Source of the DNA: Chloroflexota bacterium
GTDB taxonomy: Bacteria > Chloroflexota > Chloroflexia > Thermomicrobiales > UBA6265
Length of the DNA stretch: 20,413 nt
Reading direction: 5' to 3'
NCBI GenBank assembly: GCA_023423795.1
Contig: JAFAEX010000302.1
Span: 1-20,413, forward strand
The notes beneath the pieces are model-generated. The model saw nothing but the letters and a program-made list of their open reading frames with translations. It made no database searches and was not told the origin of the DNA. Shown one piece after another: positions 14,391 through 20,413 of this stretch (positions are counted from its first letter, which is position 1; each line of letters starts with the position of its first letter). The position numbers and the translations under genes are program-made.

Positions 14391-15034
14391 GCCGGCGTGG
14401 TTTCCGGCGTGGCCGGCGTCGTGCCCGCCGCTGGCGTGGCTGTCGCCGCTGGCGCGGGTTTCGGCTCCGGCGCGAGCCCCTTGCGGTTGCAGCGGTTGCC
14501 GGCGGCGACGATGCCCTCCTTCAGCCAGAGCGTCACGCAGTCGGCCGCCCCGGCGATCACCTCGGGCAGCAGTCGCTCCTCCTCGGCGCTGAACCGCGAC
14601 AGCACCTGCGCGACGGCGACGCCGTGGCCGCGCCCGATGCCGATCCGCATCCGGGGAATCGCCGTGCCGCCGAGTTGCTCGGCGACGGATTTCATGCCGT
14701 TGTGGCCGCCGGCGCTGCCTTCGCCGCGCATCCGGATCGCGCCGAACGGGATGTCGAGGTCGTCGTAGACCACGAGGATGTCGGCCTTGGCGATCTTGTA
14801 CCACGCGGCTGCTTCGCGCACGGCGTGCCCGCTGAGGTTCATGTATGTTTGCGGCTTGATCATCACGACCCGTTCGCCGCCGATGGTGGCGTCGATGATC
14901 TCCGCCTTGAAGCGGCTGCGGCCGGCGCTGGCGGCCGCCCGTCGCGCCAGTTCGTCCACGACCATGAACCCGAGGTTGTGGCGCGTTTTCTCGTACTCGC
15001 GGCCGGGGTTGCCCAGCCCTGCGATCATCTTCAT
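14387..15034 (-). CDS. pth: Peptidyl-tRNA hydrolase
   Basis: The 215-residue enzyme recycles tRNA from prematurely released peptidyl-tRNA. It has MKMIAGLGNPGREYEKTRHNLGF with N9 and catalytic H19, KPQTYMNLSG with N66, VVYDDLDIPFGAIRMRGEGSAGGHNGMKSV containing the conserved Asp near 92, and RMRIGIGRG. The family is usually about 190 residues; here a tail of about 30 residues rich in Ala, Pro and Thr follows and is probably disordered. ATG at 15034 fits the family N-terminus although its ribosome binding site is weak. The gene is divergent from tatA, with overlapping -10 elements between them, and is followed by yhhQ with a 4-base overlap. Confidence 0.96.
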   Translation of the reverse strand: MKMIAGLGNPGREYEKTRHNLGFMVVDELARRAAASAGRSRFKAEIIDATIGGERVVMIKPQTYMNLSGHAVREAAAWYKIAKADILVVYDDLDIPFGAIRMRGEGSAGGHNGMKSVAEQLGGTAIPRMRIGIGRGHGVAVAQVLSRFSAEEERLLPEVIAGAADCVTLWLKEGIVAAGNRCNRKGLAPEPKPAPAATATPAAGTTPATPETTPA

Positions 15035-15078
15035 TGGGGGTTGACATCCTGCCGGGGCGAAGGGCGCGCTGAGCGCCG

Positions 15079-15107
15079 ATGCTATACTTGACGGTCGATT
15101 CTGCCAC
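15079..15107 (-). promoter_or_regulatory. pth-yhhQ promoter
   Basis: On the minus strand GTGGCA (15107-15102) and TAGCAT (15084-15079) are separated by 17 bases, giving a start near 15072 and a leader of about 38 bases. The -10 overlaps the -10 of the divergent tatA promoter by two bases. Confidence 0.4.
15080..15088 (+). promoter_or_regulatory. tatA promoter, extended -10 type
   Basis: TGCTATACT at 15080-15088 is an extended -10 (TG, one base, TATACT). No good -35 exists at 16-18 bases, which extended -10 promoters tolerate. The start would be near 15095, 63 bases before the tatA ATG. Confidence 0.5.
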
Positions 15108-15157
15108 GTTCCCGCCAGTCCGCACCGGCCTCACCGCCGTCTACCAGAGGACCCTGC

Positions 15158-15712
15158 ATGTTCGGGATCGGGTATCAGGAGATGTTCATCATCCTGGTGA
15201 TCGCGTTGGTGGTCTTCGGCCCCCAGCGGTTGCCGGAACTCGCCGGGCAGGTGGGCCGCTGGGTGCGCCAGTTCCGCTCGATGACCTCCGACCTCACCGG
15301 CGAGTTCGAGAAGACCATTGCCGAGGTTGAAGACATCAAGCAGTCCGTCCGCCGCGAAATGCAGGGGATGATGGACGAGGTCGAGGGCGTCGCCGACAGC
15401 GTCAAGGGCGACCTCTCCGGCAAGGGCAAGGGCAAGCCCAAGGCGCTCGCCTCCGGTTCGAAGAAGCCGACCCCGGCGCGGCCCGCAGCAACGCGCTCCT
15501 CCGGCGGCAAGGCCAGCGTCCTGCCGCGGGCCACCAAGAAGGACCCGCTCTCCGATGTCTCGGCGCTCAGCGACGATATGCTGCGCGGCCCGGTGACGAA
15601 GCGCCCGGTCCCGGTCTCCACCAACGGGGCGTCGGCTCCGTCCGCCGAGGACGACGCGCTGGCCCGGGTCCGCAAGCGCCGCGCCGCCGCCGCTTACAGC
15701 CGGGGCGTCTGA
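15158..15712 (+). CDS. tatA: Sec-independent translocase subunit TatA/TatB
   Basis: The 184-residue protein has the TatA/B layout: a short N-terminus (MFGIGYQE), one membrane helix (residues 9-20, MFIILVIALVVF), the hinge FGPQRLPELA, and an amphipathic helix (AGQVGRWVRQFRSMTSDL). In the Tat pathway such subunits assemble with TatC to export folded proteins. The GPQRLPEL hinge is typical of both TatA and TatB; the long C-terminal half (residues 85-184, rich in Lys, Ser, Pro and Ala) is more like TatB in length, so A versus B is unsettled. ATG at 15158 follows AGAGGA. TatC is not in the window. A REP-like palindrome follows the stop. Confidence 0.9.
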   Translation: MFGIGYQEMFIILVIALVVFGPQRLPELAGQVGRWVRQFRSMTSDLTGEFEKTIAEVEDIKQSVRREMQGMMDEVEGVADSVKGDLSGKGKGKPKALASGSKKPTPARPAATRSSGGKASVLPRATKKDPLSDVSALSDDMLRGPVTKRPVPVSTNGASAPSAEDDALARVRKRRAAAAYSRGV

Positions 15713-15729
15713 GCCATCGGTCAGGTCCT

Positions 15730-15805
15730 CCCGAGCCCGTCGAGAGATCTCGTGGTCCGACGCTACGTGCGGCGTGCGGAGACGAGACCCCGCGACGGGC
15801 TCGGG
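15730..15805. repeat. REP-like imperfect palindrome
   Basis: The arms CCCGAGCCCGTCG (15730-15742) and CGACGGGCTCGGG (15793-15805) are perfect complements. Pairing continues inward with mismatches (TCTCGT against ACGAGA, then TCCGACGC against GCGTGCGGA), so about 76 bases can form one long hairpin. Such elements often recur across a genome and may end tatA transcription; copy number cannot be judged from one window. Confidence 0.6.
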
Positions 15806-15849
15806 ATGACAGTGGGCGGCTGGGATGACGATGGGCGGCTCGGAATGAC
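15803..15849 (+). repeat. Short tandem repeat, 19-base unit
   Basis: Two copies of a 19-base unit beginning GGGATGAC and ending GGGCGGCT (15803-15821, 15822-15840) differ at two bases, and a third partial copy, CGGAATGAC, follows. The array extends the right arm of the palindrome. Confidence 0.7.
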
Positions 15850-15868
15850 GGACCTTGCGCCGCGCCGG

Positions 15869-15898
15869 TTGGCCGCCAGGCCACGCCCGCACTAGCAT
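15869..15898 (+). promoter_or_regulatory. tgt promoter giving a leaderless or near-leaderless mRNA
   Basis: TTGGCC (15869-15874) and TAGCAT (15893-15898) are 18 bases apart. The expected start falls on or next to the tgt ATG at 15905, and no ribosome binding site precedes that ATG. Confidence 0.45.
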
Positions 15899-15904
15899 TG
15901 CCGC

Positions 15905-17092
15905 ATGAAGATGCCCGTCGCCGAAACCGCGCCCGTCGCGGCCGAGTCCGTTCGCCCGCTCTCGTTTCGCCTGCTCGCCGAGGACCCCGGCTCCGCCGCC
16001 CGGCGCGGCGAACTCACCCTGCCGCGCGGCGTCGTGCAGACGCCGACGTTCATGCCCGTCGGCACCCAGGCCACCGTCAAGACGCTGACGCCGGACGAGG
16101 TGCGCGACACCGGCGCCCAGATCATCCTCGCCAACACGTATCACCTCATGCTGCGCCCCGGGCTCGATACGCTGCGCCGGGCCGGCGGTCTCCACCGTTT
16201 CATGGGCTGGGACGGCCCGATCCTAACGGACAGCGGCGGCTTCCAGGTGTTTAGCCTCGCCCACCAGTCGAAGGTGCGCGAAGAGGGCGTTACCTTCCGC
16301 TCGCACATCGACGGCGCCCCGCACACGCTCACGCCGGAGCGGGCGATGGAACTCGAAATCGGGTTCGGCTCCAACATCGTGATGGCGCTCGACCACGTGC
16401 TGGGACTGCCCGCCGAACGCGCCGCGATGATCGACGCCACCGAGCGCAGCCACCGCTGGCTGGAGCGCTGCATAGTCGCCCACCGCGCGCTCGGCGGGGC
16501 GGAGCGCGGCTCCTTCCTCTTCGGCATCTGCCAGGGCGGGCTGGAGCCCGATCTGCGGCGCGACAGCGCCCGCTTCGTGGCCGAGGCCGATGTCTCCGGC
16601 TGCGCCGTCGGCGGCCTCAGCGTCGGCGAGCCCAAGCCGCAGATGGCCGCGATGCTGGAAGTCGTCGAACCTGAGTTGCCGCGAAACAAGCCGCGTTACC
16701 TGATGGGCGTTGGCTCGCCGGAAGACCTCTGGATGGGGGTCGAGCGCGGGATCGACATGTTCGACTGCGTGCTGCCGACCCGGCTGGCGCGCAACGCCGC
16801 GCTGTTCACGCCCGAAGGCCGAATCAACATCCGCGCCAGGGTCTGGGCCGAGCACCACCGGCCGCTCGATACGACCTGCGACTGCTTGGCGTGCACCCGA
16901 TTCACCGCGGCCTACCTCCACCACCTGTTCCGGGCCAACGAAGTGCTGGGGTTGCGGCTGGCCTCGATCCACAATTTGCGCTTCCTCGCCCGCGAGATGG
17001 AGGCGATCCGTGCCGCGCTCGAAGCCGGGACCTTCGCCACGGCCAAGGCCGCGTTCGAGGCGCGATACCGTCCGGTCGGGACGGTCGGATAG
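15905..17092 (+). CDS. tgt: tRNA-guanine transglycosylase
   Basis: The 395-residue enzyme exchanges guanine 34 of GUN-anticodon tRNAs for a queuosine-pathway base. By an offset of 7 from the Zymomonas enzyme, the general base is D109 (ILTDSGGFQVFS), the nucleophile D287 (GIDMFDCVLPTRLARNA), and base-binding residues D163, Q210 and G236-G237. The zinc site is C325-D-C327-L-A-C330 with H356 in SIHN. The pocket segment usually reading DEC is D163-H-V165, so Cys158 of Zymomonas is Val, as in eukaryotic enzymes, while V240 keeps the bacterial Val233. The N-terminus is about 17 residues longer than usual; ATG at 15905 or 15911 could be used. A promoter ends 7 bases upstream, so the mRNA may be leaderless. 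YhhQ is encoded nearby. Confidence 0.96.
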   Translation: MKMPVAETAPVAAESVRPLSFRLLAEDPGSAARRGELTLPRGVVQTPTFMPVGTQATVKTLTPDEVRDTGAQIILANTYHLMLRPGLDTLRRAGGLHRFMGWDGPILTDSGGFQVFSLAHQSKVREEGVTFRSHIDGAPHTLTPERAMELEIGFGSNIVMALDHVLGLPAERAAMIDATERSHRWLERCIVAHRALGGAERGSFLFGICQGGLEPDLRRDSARFVAEADVSGCAVGGLSVGEPKPQMAAMLEVVEPELPRNKPRYLMGVGSPEDLWMGVERGIDMFDCVLPTRLARNAALFTPEGRINIRARVWAEHHRPLDTTCDCLACTRFTAAYLHHLFRANEVLGLRLASIHNLRFLAREMEAIRAALEAGTFATAKAAFEARYRPVGTVG

Positions 17093-17102
17093 CCCGAGGC
17101 CA

Positions 17103-17108
17103 TACAAT
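17103..17108 (+). promoter_or_regulatory. Candidate -10 upstream of acpS
   Basis: TACAAT stands out 35 bases before the acpS ATG, just after the tgt stop. No clear -35 is present at 16-18 bases. It could give the acpS-nnrD-CBS-alr operon its own start near 17115. Confidence 0.35.
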
Positions 17109-17142
17109 CCGCCGAGCGGACCGCGTCGCGGGAAGGACCGGC

Positions 17143-17640
17143 ATGGGGAACGCACACGACGCCAGCGCCGAGATCGGCACGGACACGGGCACGGGCACGC
17201 GCTACGAGCCCGAGTTCGACCCGGAACGGGTCGGGCTGGTGGCGGCGGGCACCGACATCATCGAGATCGCCCGCATCCAGCGGGTGCTGGACGACTTCGG
17301 CGAACGGTTCCTGCGCAAGGTCTACACCGAGCGCGAACGCGAGCGGTACCGGGGCCGGGTTTCGGAACTGGCCGCCCGCTTCGCCGCCAAGGAGGCGACC
17401 TCCAAGGCGCTCGGCACCGGCATCCGCGGCATCCGCTGGAAGGAGATGGAAATCCTCTCCAACCGCCGGGGCAAGCCGATCCTCGTGCTGCACGGCGGCG
17501 CGGCGGAGCGGGCCGCCCGGCTGGGGCTGATCGCCTTCGACGTTTCCTTGACCCACTCGCGGACGGACGCGATGGCCTTCGTTGTCGCGCTGCGGCGGCC
17601 GGACCGCCCGGGCGGCGACCTGCAATCGGAACGGGAGTGA
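17143..17640 (+). CDS. acpS: Holo-[acyl-carrier-protein] synthase
   Basis: The 165-residue protein transfers 4'-phosphopantetheine from CoA to acyl carrier protein. It carries the AcpS signatures AAGTDIIEIARI with metal-binding D38, RFLRKVYTERERERY, and RFAAKEATSKALGTG with E84, then LSNRRGKPILVLHG and DVSLTHSRTDAMAFVVA. The usual length is near 125, and here the core starts at about residue 30. The N-terminal extension contains a Gly-Thr run coded by GGCACG-type hexamers, suggesting slippage. ATG at 17143 follows GGAAGGA, so the extension is probably translated. The stop is followed within 5 bases by the nnrD start, a common bacterial pairing. Confidence 0.93.
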   Translation: MGNAHDASAEIGTDTGTGTRYEPEFDPERVGLVAAGTDIIEIARIQRVLDDFGERFLRKVYTERERERYRGRVSELAARFAAKEATSKALGTGIRGIRWKEMEILSNRRGKPILVLHGGAAERAARLGLIAFDVSLTHSRTDAMAFVVALRRPDRPGGDLQSERE

Positions 17641-17645
17641 CGAGC

Positions 17646-18662
17646 GTGCCGGACGATTCGACGAAGCGGCCGAACCTGGGGCCGAACGACACCGCAATGG
17701 ACCGCGGGTATGCGCTGAAGGTGCTGCCGCGCCGGTCCTTCGGCGCCCACAAGTGGGGCGTCGGCGGGCTGGTCATCGTGGCCGGCGCGCCCGGGTTCGC
17801 CGGGGCGGTTATCCTGTCCGCGCTCGCGGCCGGGCGGGCCGGCGCGGGCATCATGAACGTCGCGGTGCCGCGCTCGCTGGCCGGCACGGTCGTCGTCCAC
17901 GTCCCGGAGGCGGCCACGCTGTCGCTGCCCGAGGGCGAAGCGGCCGGCAACCGGCGTGCGCTCGACCTGCTGGAAAAGAAGATCGACAAGTCGGCCGCGC
18001 TGCTGATCGGGCCGGGGCTCGGCGAGGACGAATCGGCGGACGCGCTGATGGGCGCGCTCTTCGGAGGCAAGGCGTCGCGTCCCCGGATCGGATTCGGCTT
18101 CGGCGCGCCGTCGTCCGGCGGCGAGGACGAGGCCGCGCAGGGGATCGCCCAGGCCGCCGGCAAGCCCATGGTCATCGACGCCGACGGCCTCAACTGGCTT
18201 TCGAAGCAGCCGGACTGGCCGTCCCTGCTGCCGAAGGGGCAGGCGATCCTGACCCCGCACGTCGGCGAGATGGGGCGGCTGCTGGGCAAGGAATCGGCCG
18301 ACCTCATCGCCGATCCGCTCGTCACCGTGCGCGAGGCGGCGAAGGCGTGGGGCCAGACGGTCGTCTTCAAGTACGGCCACACGGCGGTTTCCGACGGCGA
18401 GCACACGCTCGTCGCCGACGACGCACCGGTTTCGCTGGCGACCGCCGGGGCCGGCGACGTGCTGGCCGGCACGATCGGCGCGTTCCTCGCGCAGGGGTTG
18501 GCGCCCATCGACGCCGGCGCACTGGCGGTCTACGCCGGCGTGCGGGCCGCCCGCCGCGTCGAGGAGCGGGTCGGCACGCTTGGCCTGGTGGCGAGCGATC
18601 TGCCGCTGGCGATCGCGGAAGAACTGGCGGCGCTGGAGCGCGAAGCGGAGGACGCGGCGTGA
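17646..18662 (+). CDS. nnrD: ADP/ATP-dependent NAD(P)H-hydrate dehydratase
   Basis: This 338-residue ribokinase-fold protein matches the C-terminal domain of YjeF, which repairs hydrated NAD(P)H. Motifs are KWGVGGLVIVAGAPGFAGAVILSALAAGRAGAG (37-69), LLIGPGLGEDES (119-130), VIDADGLNWL (176-185), ILTPHVGEMGRLLG (201-214) and TAGAGDVLAGTIGAFLAQG (266-284) with the catalytic-type D271. The family more often has TGGSGD at the last site. The NAD(P)HX epimerase domain that is often fused in front is absent. A Gly/Ser-rich insert lies near 140-165. GTG at 17646 is 8 bases after GGGAG; GTG at 17637, overlapping the acpS stop, is an alternative. Its stop overlaps the next gene by 4 bases. Confidence 0.9.
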   Translation: MPDDSTKRPNLGPNDTAMDRGYALKVLPRRSFGAHKWGVGGLVIVAGAPGFAGAVILSALAAGRAGAGIMNVAVPRSLAGTVVVHVPEAATLSLPEGEAAGNRRALDLLEKKIDKSAALLIGPGLGEDESADALMGALFGGKASRPRIGFGFGAPSSGGEDEAAQGIAQAAGKPMVIDADGLNWLSKQPDWPSLLPKGQAILTPHVGEMGRLLGKESADLIADPLVTVREAAKAWGQTVVFKYGHTAVSDGEHTLVADDAPVSLATAGAGDVLAGTIGAFLAQGLAPIDAGALAVYAGVRAARRVEERVGTLGLVASDLPLAIAEELAALEREAEDAA

Positions 18663-19159
18663 GCGAGGTGACGAGCGGCGACGATTCCGGGGTGACGGTC
18701 GCCCAGATCATGCGGCGGCTGGTGCCCGCGGTCGGCCCGAGCGATTCGATCGCGATCGTGGCGAAGACCATCGCCGACCACGGCCTGCCCGGCGTCCCGG
18801 TCATCGGCGACGGCCAGTTGCTCGGCATCGTGACCGAGGGCGACATCGTCTTCCGCGAGGCGGAGGTCAGCGTTCCGGCGGTCATCCCGTACTTCGACGC
18901 GATGCTGGTGGCCGACGCCGGCACGCCGTTCGAGGACGACCTCCGACGGGCGCTCGCCGTTACCGCCGGCGAGTTGATGAGCGCGCCCGTCTACACCATC
19001 CGCGACCGCGCCACGTTGCAGGAGGTCGCCACCTTGATGAGCGAACGCAACGTCAACCCGGTGCCGGTGGTGGACGATTCCAACACCATCGTCGGCATGG
19101 TGACGCGGGCCGACCTGGTGCGGATCGTCGCCCGGCTCGAGCAGGCCGGCGGTGGCTGA
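18659..19159 (+). CDS. Tandem CBS-domain protein
   Basis: The 166-residue protein is made of two CBS motifs and nothing else. CBS1 is about 14-70 (TVAQIMRRLVPAVGPSDSI through GVPVIGDGQLLGIVTEGDIVFR), and CBS2 about 103-162 (GELMSAPVYTIRDRATLQEVATLMSE through NPVPVVDDSNTIVGMVTRADLVRIV). CBS pairs bind adenosine nucleotides and act as energy or ligand sensors, often regulating a partner. No catalytic domain is attached, so the target is unknown; the operon neighbours nnrD and alr are candidates by context only. GTG at 18659 overlaps the nnrD stop (GTGA) and follows GGAGGA with a 6-base gap. The stop overlaps alr by 8 bases. Confidence 0.92.
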   Translation: MSEVTSGDDSGVTVAQIMRRLVPAVGPSDSIAIVAKTIADHGLPGVPVIGDGQLLGIVTEGDIVFREAEVSVPAVIPYFDAMLVADAGTPFEDDLRRALAVTAGELMSAPVYTIRDRATLQEVATLMSERNVNPVPVVDDSNTIVGMVTRADLVRIVARLEQAGGG

Positions 19160-20351
19160 CAGGGATCGCCCACCGGGCCGCGCCTGGCCCGGGCGGGCGA
19201 CCCGCGCCGAAATCGACCTCGACGCGCTCGCTGGCAACGTCCGCGTGCTGCGCTCGCTGCTGCCGTTTGGTGCGTCCCTCATGGCCGTGGTCAAGGCCAA
19301 CGCCTACGGCCACGGCGCCCCAGTAATCGCCCGGGAAGCGCTGGCCGCCGGCGCGGAGCGGTTGGCGGTCGCCACGGTCGGCGAGGCGGCCGCCCTGCGC
19401 CGGGCCGGCATCGAGGCCCCGGTGCTGATCCTCGGCGCGATCGACCCGGTGGAGGCGCGCGCCGCGCTCCGGAACCGGCTCGAACTGACGGTGACGACCG
19501 AGGAGATCCTCGACGCCCTGGTCGAGGCCTCCAGCGAACTGACACTGCCGGAGGCGGCGCGGCTGCACGTGAAGGTCGATACGGGGCTGCACCGCTACGG
19601 GGCCGAGCCGGACCTCGCGCTGGCGCTCGCCCGCCGCATCACCGCCGATTCCCGGTTCGAACTGGTCGGCGTCTACACCCACTTCGCATGTGCCGACGAA
19701 GCGGACGACGCCTTCACCCGCGAGCAGGACGCCGCCTTTGCTCGATGGCTCGACCGGATGCGCGAACACGGGATCGAGCCGAACCTGCGGCACCGCACCA
19801 ACAGCGCCGGAACGCTCGGCGGCTGGACGGGAGAGGCGGGCATCGCCCGCTGCGGCGTGTCCATCTACGGCATCGCGCCGTCGCCGGACGCCCCGCTCCC
19901 GGCAGGCATGCGGCCGGTGATGACGCTCCGTTCGCGCATCGCCCGCGTGTTCGACCTGCACCCGGGCGATACCGTCGGCTACAACCGGACGTACCGGAGC
20001 GAGGCGGACGAGCGCGCGGCGCTGGTGCCGGTCGGGTATGGCGACGGGTACCCGCGCGCCCTTTCCGGGATCGGCAGCGTATCGCTCGGCGGTCAGTCCG
20101 CGCCCGTTCTCGGCCGCGTCTCGATGGACCAGTGCGTCGTGCGCGTCCCCGCTGGCCACGCCGCCAACACAGGCGACGACGTCATCGCGTTCGGCTTCGA
20201 CCCGTCCGGGGTAGCCCCGCGCGCGGAGGACGTGGCGGCGCTTTCCGGCACGATCGCCTACGAGGTCGTCTGCGGCATCGCTCCCCGGGTGCCTCGGGTG
20301 TACGTTCGATCCGGCGAGATCGTCGAAGTGGACGATCCGTTCGGTTGCTGA
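19152..20351 (+). CDS. alr: Alanine racemase
   Basis: The 399-residue protein is a fold-type III PLP enzyme that makes D-alanine for peptidoglycan. The PLP lysine is K48 in MAVVKANAYGHG, and the second catalytic base is Y277 in GDTVGYNRTY. Other marks are VDTGLHRYG (142-150), VYTHFACADE (174-183), RHRTNSAGTL (213-222), RCGVSIYGIAP (233-243), VPVGYGDGYPR, VLGRVSMDQCVV and GTIAYEVVCGIAPRVPRVY at the C-terminus. The length is near the normal 370-390. The start is GTG at 19152, overlapping the CBS gene by 8 bases with no clear ribosome binding site of its own, so translation is likely coupled. It closes the operon; the last 62 bases of the window after it show no recognisable gene. Confidence 0.95.
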   Translation: MADRDRPPGRAWPGRATRAEIDLDALAGNVRVLRSLLPFGASLMAVVKANAYGHGAPVIAREALAAGAERLAVATVGEAAALRRAGIEAPVLILGAIDPVEARAALRNRLELTVTTEEILDALVEASSELTLPEAARLHVKVDTGLHRYGAEPDLALALARRITADSRFELVGVYTHFACADEADDAFTREQDAAFARWLDRMREHGIEPNLRHRTNSAGTLGGWTGEAGIARCGVSIYGIAPSPDAPLPAGMRPVMTLRSRIARVFDLHPGDTVGYNRTYRSEADERAALVPVGYGDGYPRALSGIGSVSLGGQSAPVLGRVSMDQCVVRVPAGHAANTGDDVIAFGFDPSGVAPRAEDVAALSGTIAYEVVCGIAPRVPRVYVRSGEIVEVDDPFGC

Positions 20352-20413
20352 CCGATGCTTCTGACCGGGCGCCGCCTCCGGGATCGCAAGAGAATCCCGA
20401 GCAGGCGACGGAG

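Noticed and set aside
12099..14768. An 889-codon open frame on the plus strand opposite meaB, the B12 subunit, hbd and yhhQ
   Set aside because: Very long open frames arise by chance opposite GC-rich genes; the protein is His/Arg/Asp-rich and crosses gene boundaries without a change in character.
15041..15088. TTGACA at 15041-15046 as the -35 for the tatA -10 at 15083
   Set aside because: The spacer would be 36 bases, far beyond the 16-19 used by sigma-70 promoters.

Overview
The window is a high-GC, gene-dense stretch of bacterial chromosome carrying mostly housekeeping genes. The gene set and style fit a GC-rich Chloroflexota lineage, perhaps Thermomicrobia-like: GTG/TTG starts, short gaps, ATGA/GTGA overlaps, stand-alone YebC, RuvC split from RuvAB, and a one-subunit B12-domain mutase piece beside MeaB. 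This placement is inference, as no rRNA or tRNA is present to confirm it. I see no phage, insertion sequence, CRISPR array or defence island.

Layout, left to right. (1) 193-2593, minus: the lipid II flippase murJ and a small secreted Cys-containing protein of unknown function. (2) 2805-4280: rpsT (plus, TTG start, own promoter) converges on holA (minus); a strong hairpin that can terminate rpsT lies inside the last codons of holA. (3) 4343-4587: an unannotated-looking gap that folds as a 6S RNA (minus), with its own promoter placed back to back with the promoter of fabF (plus, 4640-5908). (4) 5988-8044, minus: a DoxX-family membrane protein and the primary sigma factor, separated by a 15-bp perfect-stem hairpin. 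(5) 8343-11283, plus: yebC-ruvC-tlyA-larB, a tightly packed operon. (6) 11215-15034, minus: pth-yhhQ, then hbd, a small B12-binding acyl-CoA mutase subunit and meaB. (7) 15083-15712, plus: tatA, divergent from pth with overlapping -10 boxes, followed by a REP-like palindrome. (8) 15869-17092: tgt, apparently leaderless. (9) 17143-20351, plus: acpS-nnrD-CBS protein-alr, with overlaps or minimal gaps.

How the parts relate: the 6S RNA is the regulator of the housekeeping sigma factor holoenzyme, whose sigma subunit is encoded about 2.5 kb away. YhhQ (import of a queuosine precursor) and Tgt (insertion into tRNA) form a likely queuosine salvage pair; the Tgt base pocket has Val where well-studied bacterial enzymes have Cys. 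The hbd/B12-subunit/meaB set points to an acyl-CoA mutase pathway whose large catalytic subunit must be elsewhere. AcpS, FabF and Alr serve lipid and wall synthesis together with MurJ.

The most noteworthy item is the 6S RNA at 4343-4506, supported by a long closing stem, a central-bubble sequence shared with E. coli 6S RNA at the product-RNA start site, and a good promoter at the right distance.
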